DNA of 64,000 nucleotides, taken from positions 1 to 64,000 of the forward strand of contig JAFXOI010000003.1 in assembly GCA_017528825.1 (NCBI GenBank). The letters run 5' to 3'. The notes beneath the pieces are model-generated. The model did no database searches, was not told where the DNA came from, and worked only from the letters and a program-made list of their open reading frames with translations. Of this stretch, positions 16,921 to 24,528 are shown one piece after another. The position numbers and the translations under genes were made by a program. Each line of letters begins with the position of its first letter. The first letter of the stretch is position 1. The stretch comes from Elusimicrobiaceae bacterium (lineage in GTDB: Bacteria > Elusimicrobiota > Elusimicrobia > Elusimicrobiales > Elusimicrobiaceae).

Positions 16921-16948
16921 TTGTTATATGAGAGTATTGTGCTATAAT
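16921..16948 (+). promoter_or_regulatory. promoter of pilin leader copy 2
   Basis: TTGTTA (16921-16926), 16-nt spacer, TATAAT (16943-16948) preceded by TG at -15 (TGCTATAAT). The extended -10 pattern TGnTATAnT is shared by all four leaders. Confidence 0.65.
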
Positions 16949-16954
16949 AAAATA

Positions 16955-17165
16955 AAGACGTAAAGATGTACAATTTGAAGATTATTTGTTGAAGCGTAGG
17001 ATCGCCTACGCCGAGCAAAGGAAGAAATATTTTTCTTTCGGCGCAAGTTTGAGGTCAACAAATAATCGCTTTGTCTTACCCATTTCTTTATTGAGAATTG
17101 GGGAGGCGGCGATTATTTGTTAAAGGTCACCTCAAACTGCTTTTAACAAAGTCGCCGCTTTTTTT
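16955..17165 (+). ncRNA. structured pilin leader RNA, copy 2 (sequence-divergent)
   Basis: Same architecture as the other leaders, built from largely unrelated sequence. P1: 16980-16992 with 17055-17067, 13 bp. P2: GCGTAGG/CCTACGC (16994-17000 with 17005-17011). Long-range helix: AGTTTGAGGT (17046-17055) with ACCTCAAACT (17129-17138). Terminator: GCGGCGA (17106-17112) with TCGCCGC (17152-17158), extended by TGTTAAA/TTTAACA (17118-17124 with 17142-17148), then seven T. The terminator's 5' region GCGATTATTTGTT (17109-17121) is also a perfect 13-bp complement of AACAAATAATCGC (17057-17069), the P1 3' arm. GATTATTTGTT therefore occurs twice (16980, 17111) and both copies compete for one partner. 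The mRNA start codon is 36 nt past the T-run. Confidence 0.78.
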
Positions 17166-17200
17166 GTGCAAATTTGAAAAAATAAAAAAGGAGATTGTAT

Positions 17201-17788
17201 ATGAAAGTAAAAAATCTAAAATGTCATGCTGAGGCGTTGTTGCTCAGCATCTCAACCTTATTAAGAAAACAACGAGATCCTGAGCAAAAGCACCTCAGGA
17301 TGACCCAAAGTGTGGCCACCGTGCGCGGGTTCACTCTTATAGAGTTATTGGTAGTTGTTTTAATTATCGGCATATTATCAGCTATTGCTTTGCCGCAATA
17401 TCGTATGGCAGTGGAAAAAGCGCGCGTTACCGAAGCCCTGCAAAATATCCGCATGCTAGAAGAGCAAGCTAAATTGTATGTGCTGGAAAATGGATTACCA
17501 ACGAACAATAATATAGTGTATTTGAAAGATGTTCTGTCTGTAGAATTATCTGGGGGGGAATGGGATGGTTATGATTATAATACTGATAATTTCAGTTATT
17601 ATGCATATATAACAGCTAATGGCATTGGTATTGAAGTAACTAGACAAGGTCCATACTATTATCAATTTTTTGTAGGTGGAGTAAACAATGTTCATGAGTG
17701 TTTGAATGGTGCTGGTGATGAAATGGGAATAAAAATCTGCCACATGTTAGAAAGTCAAGGATGGACTTATCAGGAAGGTGAATTTTAG
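17201..17788 (+). CDS. type IV pilin-like protein with repeat-derived long leader
   Basis: A 195-residue pilin-like protein whose prepilin cleavage motif (RG|FTLIELLVVVLIIGILSAIALPQY) begins only at residue 44. The preceding leader of about 43 residues is mostly encoded by an imperfect palindromic repeat (17223-17304) inserted in frame; typical leaders in this window are 4-9 residues. After the hydrophobic helix come RMAVEKARVTEALQNIRMLEEQAKLYVLENG and a small C-terminal domain with two cysteines (HECLNG, KICHML) likely forming the usual disulfide loop. Start at 17201 is supported by AAGGAG 8 nt upstream; a TTG two codons earlier is less likely. Confidence 0.85.
   Translation: MKVKNLKCHAEALLLSISTLLRKQRDPEQKHLRMTQSVATVRGFTLIELLVVVLIIGILSAIALPQYRMAVEKARVTEALQNIRMLEEQAKLYVLENGLPTNNNIVYLKDVLSVELSGGEWDGYDYNTDNFSYYAYITANGIGIEVTRQGPYYYQFFVGGVNNVHECLNGAGDEMGIKICHMLESQGWTYQEGEF
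17223..17304 (+). repeat. dispersed palindromic repeat inside a prepilin leader
   Basis: Two linked imperfect palindromes: GTCATGCTGAG...CTCAGCATCTCAA and GATCCTGAGC...CTCAGGATGAC, separated by ACCTTATTAA. Two further copies lie in tandem in the pilin gene at 63331. The element keeps an open frame, so it adds about 27 residues to the leader. Confidence 0.8.
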
Positions 17789-17798
17789 GGCAAACAAA

Positions 17799-17823
17799 AC
17801 CCCCGCGGAAAGCGGGGGTTTTT
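17799..17823. terminator. intrinsic terminator
   Basis: Stem ACCCCCGC/GCGGGGGT with A-tract before and T-tract after, between convergent pilin and proS. Confidence 0.85.
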
Positions 17824-17848
17824 AGTAGTAGATTTTTTACATCCGATT

Positions 17849-19567
17849 TTATTTCTTAAGTTCAGCTACAAACGCGTCCATATCGGACAGGTTTTTACGC
17901 ACGGCATCTTTGTCGGTGCGTTTTTTATACTCAAATTGGCCGTCAGCCACCGTGCGGCTGCTAATCACCACGCGGTGCGGTAGACCGATTAAATCGGCAT
18001 CTTTGAATTTCACGCCCGGGCGTTCATCGCGCTCGTCCATCAGTACAGAAAGTCCCGCCGCCTCCAATTTGGCACACATTTCATCTGCGGCTTTTTTGAC
18101 ATCGGGATTGCTGTCATAATCAATGGCCACCAGTGCCACATCAAACGGCGCAACCCCAGCGGGCCAAATAATCCCGTTATCGTCGTGGCTTTGCTCAATG
18201 GCGGCCGCCACTACGCGGCTGATGCCAATGCCGTAGCAACCCATAATAAACGGTTCGCTGGTCTGTTTTTCCGTCAGAAAAGTCGCATTCATAGCGGCAG
18301 AATATTTGGTGCCCAGTTTGAACACGTGCCCTACTTCAATGCCGCGGGTAAAATTAAATTTGGCCCCGCATTTGGCACAGCAGTCCCCTTCGGAAGCAAT
18401 TTTCAAATCGTAATAGCCGTCTACTTCAATATCGCGCGACGGATTTACATTGATAACGTGTACATCGGTTTCATTTCCGCCGGCCACGCCGTTGACTACG
18501 CCTTTGACATAATTATCGGCCAAAATTTTCACTTTCGGGTTGCGCTCTTTTAAGCCTTGCGGTCCGGCAAATCCAACAGGCGAGCCGGTGACTTGTGTAT
18601 AAACTTCTTCGCTGGCTTTGGCCAGTTCGGTGCATTTTAAGAGCGCGCGAAGTTTGGGTTCATTGAGTTCATGATCGCCGCGCACCAGCGCCACCACCGG
18701 TTCTCCGTCGGCGGTAAAAACCAATAGTTTAATCAGTTTATCCGGCGTCACACCCAATAATTTGGCTACGTCTTCTACCGTATATGCTTTAGGGGTGGGG
18801 CGCTTTTCCATGGGTTTGAAATCGGCCTCATTAATCGTAAATTGCGGGGCTTTGATAGCGGCTTTTTCCGTATTGGCGGCATAGTCGCAGGCCGGACAAT
18901 CGGCAATGACATCTTCGCCATTGTCGGCCAGTACCATAAATTCGTGCGAGAAATTTCCGCCAATAGCACCGGTGTCGGCTTCTACCGCTTTGAACTTAAA
19001 ACCACAGCGAGTAAAAATGCGCTGATAAGCCTCATACATGCGCTGATACCAATCGGCCGCTTGCTCTTCGGTGGCACAGAAAGAATAAGCATCTTTCATA
19101 TAAAATTCACGCGCACGCATCACGCCAAAGCGCGGGCGGATTTCATCGCGGAATTTGGTGCCGAACTGATACAAGCATACCGGTAATTGCTTATAAGAAG
19201 AAATATCTTTGCGGGCTAAATCGGTAATCACTTCTTCGGCGGTGGGGGCCACGCAAAACTCGGCTTTTTTGCGATCGGTCAGTTTTAACAACTGATCACC
19301 GAAATGTTGCCAGCGGCCGGTTTCGTTCCACAACTCCGCCGGTTGCACGACCGGTAGCCACACTTCACACGCACCGGCGCGGTCCATTTCTTCGCGCACG
19401 ATATTTTCTACTTTTTTGAGCACCTTTAGGCCCAGCGGCAACCATTCATATAGTCCGCTTCCTAACTTACGGATAAGTCCGGCGCGAATCATCAGTTTAG
19501 CGGAAAGATTATCGGCATCTTTCGGGGCTTCTTTCAAAGTGGGTATGTAATAATTAGAACGTTTCAT
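17849..19567 (-). CDS. proS: prolyl-tRNA synthetase (bacterial type)
   Basis: A 572-residue class II synthetase charging tRNA-Pro. The motif RKLGSGLYEWLPLGLKVLKKVENIVREEMD is the class II motif 1 region; FRDEIRPRFGVMRAREFYMKDAYSF is motif 2; GCYGIGISRVVAAAIEQ is motif 3. The central insertion (about 225-385), carrying CPACDYAANTEKA, is the editing domain that removes misacylated alanine, and the C-terminal domain begins DVALVAIDY. The start at 19567 (MKRSNYYIPTLKEAP) lies directly after the ispG stop codon; a longer frame from 19600 overlaps ispG and is not preferred. Last gene of cdsA-dxr-rseP-ispG-proS. Confidence 0.95.
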   Translation of the reverse strand: MKRSNYYIPTLKEAPKDADNLSAKLMIRAGLIRKLGSGLYEWLPLGLKVLKKVENIVREEMDRAGACEVWLPVVQPAELWNETGRWQHFGDQLLKLTDRKKAEFCVAPTAEEVITDLARKDISSYKQLPVCLYQFGTKFRDEIRPRFGVMRAREFYMKDAYSFCATEEQAADWYQRMYEAYQRIFTRCGFKFKAVEADTGAIGGNFSHEFMVLADNGEDVIADCPACDYAANTEKAAIKAPQFTINEADFKPMEKRPTPKAYTVEDVAKLLGVTPDKLIKLLVFTADGEPVVALVRGDHELNEPKLRALLKCTELAKASEEVYTQVTGSPVGFAGPQGLKERNPKVKILADNYVKGVVNGVAGGNETDVHVINVNPSRDIEVDGYYDLKIASEGDCCAKCGAKFNFTRGIEVGHVFKLGTKYSAAMNATFLTEKQTSEPFIMGCYGIGISRVVAAAIEQSHDDNGIIWPAGVAPFDVALVAIDYDSNPDVKKAADEMCAKLEAAGLSVLMDERDERPGVKFKDADLIGLPHRVVISSRTVADGQFEYKKRTDKDAVRKNLSDMDAFVAELKK

Positions 19568-19568
19568 A

Positions 19569-20654
19569 TTAATTTTTCTTCCATGTATTAATTTTTTCAA
19601 TCAAAAAATCGATCCATTTTTCTTGCGGGAGTTTGAACATGGTTTGCCCGTGTTCAAAATATAATCCCTCACCCTTGCCGCCGGCAATACCAAAGTCGGC
19701 ATCCCGCGCTTCGCCGGGGCCGTTGACAATGCAGCCCATTACCGCAATTTTCAGTCCGGTTGATTTGGCGAGCAATTCTTTGTCATTATATATCCGGTTT
19801 TCCAGTTCATGTACAGTACCGGTTACATCTACTTGGGTGCGGCCGCAAGTCGGGCAAGAAATTAGATTCGGGCCGTACGTACGCAGACCGACCGCTTTCA
19901 AAATTTCATACGCCGTGCGCACTTGCATACGCGGGTCTTCTGTCAAAGAAACGCGAATGGTGGCACCAATTCCCTTCTGTAAAAGTGTTCCGAGTGCCAC
20001 CGCACTTTTGACCGTACCGCTTAAAAAACTACCCGCTTCGGTCAGTCCGATATGCAGCGGAATATCACTTTGCTTGGCAAACAATTCATTTGCCAAAACG
20101 GTGCGGCGGAAATTGTCGGATTTTAAGGATACAACTACATTTTTGAAATTGAGTTGTTCTAAAATGTTGGCCTGCTCCAACGCCTCATTCACCATTACTT
20201 CGGCCCATTTTTCATCAGAAAGTTCCATGCGGCCTTGTACGCTTTTGAGGTATTTGACTGAGCCGGCATTTACCCCAATACGAATGGCAATGCCTTTATC
20301 GGCACAGGCGCGGACTACTTCTTTGGTATTTTCAATCGCGCCGATATTGCCCGGATTGATGCGTACTTTGTCTACCCCTTGTTTAATTGCTTCCAAGGCT
20401 AGTTTATAATCAAAGTGAATGTCTGCCACGAGGGGGGAGTGAATTTGTTTTTTGATCGCTCCCAAGGTTTGCGCCGCCTGCATATCCGGCACGGCTACGC
20501 GGTTAATTTCGCAGCCGGCATTTTCCAGCGCGATAATTTGCGCGGCAGTAGCGGCAGCATCCCGTGTATCGGTATTGCACATACTTTGCACGCGCACCGG
20601 GTGGCTGGTGCCGAGCGTATAAGGACCTACTTTTACTTCACGGGTTTTATACAT
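19569..20654 (-). CDS. ispG: 4-hydroxy-3-methylbut-2-en-1-yl diphosphate synthase
   Basis: A 361-residue [4Fe-4S] enzyme converting MEcPP to HMBPP in the non-mevalonate pathway. The TIM-barrel half shows PVRVQSMCNTDTRDAAAT, PLVADIHFDYKLAL and VRINPGNIG; the cluster-binding half shows SCPTCGRTQVD and MGCIVNGPGEARDADFGIAGG with the three cysteines. It has the short, two-domain bacterial form. The start codon shares a base with the rseP stop, indicating translational coupling. Confidence 0.96.
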   Translation of the reverse strand: MYKTREVKVGPYTLGTSHPVRVQSMCNTDTRDAAATAAQIIALENAGCEINRVAVPDMQAAQTLGAIKKQIHSPLVADIHFDYKLALEAIKQGVDKVRINPGNIGAIENTKEVVRACADKGIAIRIGVNAGSVKYLKSVQGRMELSDEKWAEVMVNEALEQANILEQLNFKNVVVSLKSDNFRRTVLANELFAKQSDIPLHIGLTEAGSFLSGTVKSAVALGTLLQKGIGATIRVSLTEDPRMQVRTAYEILKAVGLRTYGPNLISCPTCGRTQVDVTGTVHELENRIYNDKELLAKSTGLKIAVMGCIVNGPGEARDADFGIAGGKGEGLYFEHGQTMFKLPQEKWIDFLIEKINTWKKN

Positions 20655-21748
20655 TATTTATCCTCTTGTGAAACAGACTGCGTTTGTGCGGCCGGTTTAT
20701 TGAAAAAAATACGTTTAATATCCGAATACGAAGCATACAACACTAAGGCAATCAAAATATAAAAGCCTACATTGGCGGCGCGGGTCAGCATTTTCATAGA
20801 AGGTAGTTTGCCGGTTAATCCTTCAAACAAAAATACCAGCGCATAGCCGCCGTCCAATATAGGAATGGGAAATAAATTAAATAAACCCACCGCCAGCGAA
20901 AGCATAGCAATTAAAAAGATGAAATTTTCCAGTCCGGTATGTACCGATTTATGAATAATGTTGACAATGCCGATCGGGCCAGCCAAATCCGGAGCTTTTT
21001 TGTGGGTGAAACTATCCCAGAGTGATTGCAAAGAAAATTTGGTCCAATACCAACATTGATACAACCCCAAGCCTACAGAGGCAAACGGTCCTACGGGGTT
21101 GAGCTGACTTTTAGCCATAACGCCCAGTACGTGCGGATGCTCGGGTAAAAATTCGTCTGCTTTTACAGTAAAGGGAAGTCTTTCTTCTCCGCGGGCAACG
21201 ACCAGTTGCAGATCGCCTTGCAAATTTTTAAGCGCCTGATTTAATTCCAGCCAGTTGGCTATCGGCTTTCCATTTACCTCTAATACCAAATCGTCCACTT
21301 CTAATCCGATGGCCTCAGCCGGATATTTTTCGGCAATTTGGCCAATGCGTGCCGGCAATTTGGCGGGATCTTGTTCGGGCATGCCGCGGTAGTAAATTAA
21401 GGCACTAAAAATGAGGGCGGCCAACACATAATTAAACAGGGCTCCGTTAACGACCATGAAAAATTTGGCATACCATTTCTTAGCGGCAAATTCCTGCGGT
21501 TTGGGGGCAGGGTCGTCTTGGTCTAAGAACATTTTGCCTTCCGGCTCTACAAAGCCGCCAAACGGAATGGCGCGGATTTGGAAATCGGTCCCTTTGGCAG
21601 ATTTTTTATGCCATAAAATTTTGCCAAAACCGAAAGAAAACTCCTTTACGCCGATGCCGGTTAAACGGCAAGCTAAGAAATGGCCAAACTCGTGAATAAT
21701 TACAATCGGGCTTAATGCTATTAATACCCCAAGTACGGAAAGCAACAT
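20654..21748 (-). CDS. rseP: site-2 protease RseP-like (M50) zinc metalloprotease
   Basis: A 364-residue integral membrane protease. The zinc-binding HEFGH lies in the first membrane helix (residues 19-23), the second half-site LDGG near residue 305. One PDZ domain lies between (about 120-200, DLVLEVNGKPIANWLELNQAL). Four membrane segments are visible. RseP cuts anti-sigma factors or signal-peptide remnants within the membrane; the substrate here is unknown. The ECF sigma/partner pair at 45-46 kb is one possible target, but there is no direct evidence. The gene order cdsA-dxr-rseP-ispG-proS is conserved in many bacteria. Confidence 0.92.
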   Translation of the reverse strand: MLLSVLGVLIALSPIVIIHEFGHFLACRLTGIGVKEFSFGFGKILWHKKSAKGTDFQIRAIPFGGFVEPEGKMFLDQDDPAPKPQEFAAKKWYAKFFMVVNGALFNYVLAALIFSALIYYRGMPEQDPAKLPARIGQIAEKYPAEAIGLEVDDLVLEVNGKPIANWLELNQALKNLQGDLQLVVARGEERLPFTVKADEFLPEHPHVLGVMAKSQLNPVGPFASVGLGLYQCWYWTKFSLQSLWDSFTHKKAPDLAGPIGIVNIIHKSVHTGLENFIFLIAMLSLAVGLFNLFPIPILDGGYALVFLFEGLTGKLPSMKMLTRAANVGFYILIALVLYASYSDIKRIFFNKPAAQTQSVSQEDK

Positions 21749-21757
21749 ATTTACTCC

Positions 21758-22954
21758 TTATAAAACCGTTTTCTTATATTTTTTCTCTGCCAAACAGACA
21801 CGGGCTTTTTCCTTGGCCCATTCATCGGCCTCGGCGGCTTGGTTGAGGGTGATGCGGCCGGGTTGACTATACGTATCTTTTAAGACCGTGTAAATGAGTT
21901 TGGCAATATCTGTAAATTTGATCTGTCCGCTCAAAAATGCTTCTACCGCTATTTCATCGGCAGCACTGAGCACCGTAGGGAAAATGCCCCCGCGGGCGTA
22001 CGCCGCCAAGGCCAAATCCAAACAAGGGAAGCGGTCAAAATCCGGCTCAAAAAATTCCAATTTTTGTGCTTCAAATAAATTGAGCGGGCGTACCGGACTG
22101 GGCATACGCTTGGGATAAGTGATGGCGTATTGAATGGGAATGCGCATATCCGGCTCGCTCATTTCCGCTAAAATAGCCCCGTCCACATATTCTACTGCTG
22201 AGTGAATTAGGGATTGCGGATGAATAACAATTTGCACTTTTTCCGGTGGCAAATTGAACAAATTCATAATTTCAATGGCTTCAAATCCTTTGTTCATCAG
22301 CGTAGCCGAGTCAATGGTAATTTTTTTACCCATTTTCCAGCGCGGATGATTTAATGCTTCTGCCGGTGTAACGGTAGAAAGAGATTGTTTGCGTCGGGCA
22401 AACGGTCCGCCGGAGGCAGTTAAAAATACTTTGGAAATGGATTTGTTTTCTTTGTGATAGGAATCGGCATCAATGCCTTCTAAGCATTGAAAAATGGCCG
22501 AAGGTTCGCTATCCACCGGAATAATGGTGGCTTTCCAACGCTGACATTCTTGCATGACAGTTTGGCCGGCCATAACCATAGGTTCTTTATTGGCAAGCGC
22601 AATAGTTTTTCCGGCTTTGATAGCGGCAATTAAAGGCTTAAATCCCACCGAGCCTACTAAACCGTTGATGATTAAATGGGCAGAGGGTAAAGAAGCCAAG
22701 AAAATTAAACTTTCCATTTCCGGCGGCAGTAATTGGGTGCCGGCCGGCATTTGGTTTTTGATTTGTTCATAGGCCGTTTCATCCAGTACCGCCGCGAAAC
22801 GGGGTTTGAACTGATGCACTTGTTTTAAGAATAAATCGGCATTGCGATGGGCACTCATACCCAAGACACGGTAATCCTTGCCCAGCATAGAAATGACGCT
22901 TAAAGACGAGGTGCCGATAGAGCCGGTAGAGCCGAGTACGATGATGTTTTTCAT
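21758..22954 (-). CDS. dxr: 1-deoxy-D-xylulose-5-phosphate reductoisomerase
   Basis: A 398-residue NADPH-dependent enzyme making MEP, the first committed step of the non-mevalonate pathway. Seen: VLGSTGSIGTSSLSVI (NADPH loop), ALANKEPMVMAG, PVDSEPSAIFQCLEG (metal-binding D and E), TASGGPFARRK (flexible loop and substrate serine), HPRWKMGKKITIDSATLMNKGFEAIE, and IHPQSLIHSAVEYVDGAILAEMSEPDMRIPIQYA. All key residues are present. Overlaps the cdsA stop by 4 nt. Confidence 0.97.
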   Translation of the reverse strand: MKNIIVLGSTGSIGTSSLSVISMLGKDYRVLGMSAHRNADLFLKQVHQFKPRFAAVLDETAYEQIKNQMPAGTQLLPPEMESLIFLASLPSAHLIINGLVGSVGFKPLIAAIKAGKTIALANKEPMVMAGQTVMQECQRWKATIIPVDSEPSAIFQCLEGIDADSYHKENKSISKVFLTASGGPFARRKQSLSTVTPAEALNHPRWKMGKKITIDSATLMNKGFEAIEIMNLFNLPPEKVQIVIHPQSLIHSAVEYVDGAILAEMSEPDMRIPIQYAITYPKRMPSPVRPLNLFEAQKLEFFEPDFDRFPCLDLALAAYARGGIFPTVLSAADEIAVEAFLSGQIKFTDIAKLIYTVLKDTYSQPGRITLNQAAEADEWAKEKARVCLAEKKYKKTVL

Positions 22955-23772
22955 AATCCCATGTACAGCACAATGTAATAGAAAATGGGTGCCAGTAGCA
23001 GATAAGAATCAAAACGATCCAAAAAACCGCCGTGACCGGGCAATAAATTAGAGGAGTCTTTGACTCCGGTGGAACGTTTGATGACCGATTCGGATAAGTC
23101 AGACACTTGGCCCACTACGGCAATTAAAATGCCCAACCAAACCGTTTGTTTGATAGATAATACTTCGGGCAGAAATAGATGTTGCATAAGCAGTGCCCCG
23201 CCTACGGCCAGTAAAGTGCCGCCGATAGCGCCTTCCCATGTTTTTTTAGGGCTGACTTCTTTGTTTAGTTTATGACGGCCCAAGAAACGACCGGTAAAAT
23301 ACGCCCCAGTATCACAAATCCATACGGTTACAATCATCAGCAAGGTTAAATACTCGCCGTTGTGGGCAATGTCGCGGATGTTAATTAAATGTGCTAGCGA
23401 CCACGGAATGAGGAAAATGCCGACAAAAGTGTTGGCTACGCGGTCCCAACTGCGGTGCGGGGTAATTACTTCAATGAGTAAAGTGCCGCATAATACTACG
23501 CTAATGGTAAAAGGGTATAAATTGTCCGGCAGTTCTAAAGACGGAATAGTGGACCTTCCCAAAATAGCCACCGCGCCCATCAACGCCCCAAAGAGCATCA
23601 AGGAAATGAAATGCACCGGTTTTTTGCCCGCGCGCAAGACAAGGCCGTATTCATACAAACATAATAAGATGACACCGGCCACAAAAGCCATGTACACCAC
23701 ACCGCCAAAATGGATAGCGGCAAGAATGAGGGGGACGCCGATTACGGCAGTTATAATACGAGGTAATAGCAT
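22951..23772 (-). CDS. cdsA: phosphatidate cytidylyltransferase
   Basis: A 273-residue multispanning membrane enzyme making CDP-diacylglycerol, the precursor for phospholipids. The C-terminal signature KRSTGVKDSSNLLPGHGGFLDRFDS carries the conserved metal-binding residues, preceded by WICDTGAYFTGRFLGRHKL and SPKKTWEGAIGG. First gene of the five-gene operon; an undecaprenyl-diphosphate synthase gene, often found upstream in such clusters, is not present here. Confidence 0.95.
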   Translation of the reverse strand: MLLPRIITAVIGVPLILAAIHFGGVVYMAFVAGVILLCLYEYGLVLRAGKKPVHFISLMLFGALMGAVAILGRSTIPSLELPDNLYPFTISVVLCGTLLIEVITPHRSWDRVANTFVGIFLIPWSLAHLINIRDIAHNGEYLTLLMIVTVWICDTGAYFTGRFLGRHKLNKEVSPKKTWEGAIGGTLLAVGGALLMQHLFLPEVLSIKQTVWLGILIAVVGQVSDLSESVIKRSTGVKDSSNLLPGHGGFLDRFDSYLLLAPIFYYIVLYMGL

Positions 23773-23817
23773 ATAGGTATTTTAGCATATATAGAACGGC
23801 TGGTGCGTACGAGTTCA

Positions 23818-23850
23818 TAAAAAACCGCCCGTAAGAATAGGCGGTTTGCA
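23818..23850 (-). terminator. intrinsic terminator (minus strand)
   Basis: Stem AAACCGCC/GGCGGTTT; on the minus strand it is followed by a T-run, 17 nt past the end of the pilin frame at 23868. Confidence 0.75.
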
Positions 23851-23867
23851 AAATACCTTAAAATCAC

Positions 23868-24393
23868 TTAACAATCTTTACACGCGAAAAAGCCGTTTCC
23901 TTGCGCTTCTAGCATTTTGCAAATTTTTTCACCGATAGGGGATTCGTCGGTATAATTGCATTCATCTCCACTCCATGTATCGTTTTGTTTAACCCAAGCG
24001 ATATAGTAGGGTGTAGAAGAAATTCTGTTAATCTGTATGTAACAAGTGAGGATAGAACAAGCTGCTGTATAAGAGAAATTTTTACCGGCACAGGCTTCCC
24101 CACTATTTGCGTTACAATCCATACCACTTTCTAGATTTACCACTAATTGACCGGAAGCATTCGTATTATTTCCTAGAAAATTTGCATCAGATGTCGGATA
24201 CCCATTTTCCAACAGCCACACATCAATGGCTTTTTGTAAACTGGCGGCATTGGTTAGGGCTTCAGCCACGCGGGATTTTTCTACGGCAAGAGTATATTGA
24301 GGTAAAGCAATAGCAGACAATATACCGATGATGAGTACTACAACTAAGAGTTCAATCAGCGTAAACCCGTTCCTTCCTTTCTTCCTGTATCAT
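23868..24393 (-). pseudogene. type IV pilin-like gene with early frameshift
   Basis: The frame running from about 24370 down to 23868 encodes GFTLIELLVVVLIIGILSAIALPQYTLAVEKSRVAEALTNAASLQ and a C-terminal domain with several cysteines, a normal pilin. Its only reasonable start, the ATG at 24393 with ribosome site AAGGAAAT, is in another frame: it reads MIQEERKERVYAD and stops. Removing one base (the C before GGGTTTACG) would give MIQEERKEGFTLIE. The in-frame alternatives are a stop just upstream and a TTG inside the conserved helix. I call it frameshifted; a sequencing error is equally possible. Its upstream region shares the TGTTATACT extended -10 of the leader-preceded pilins but has no long leader. 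Confidence 0.75.
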
Positions 24394-24528
24394 ATTCTAT
24401 TTCCTTTGATTGAAAAAAGATAAGTACTACTTCTCAGTATAACAAATTTTGATTTTCTTGTTTCTCCTTTTGCCCCAATACCCTTAAAATTGGTATTATG
24501 TATCTATATATTGTAATGGAGAAATCCT

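Noticed and set aside
16994-17040. Small protein gene within leader copy 2
   Set aside because: Only very short frames exist; the sequence is explained by hairpins P2 and P3.
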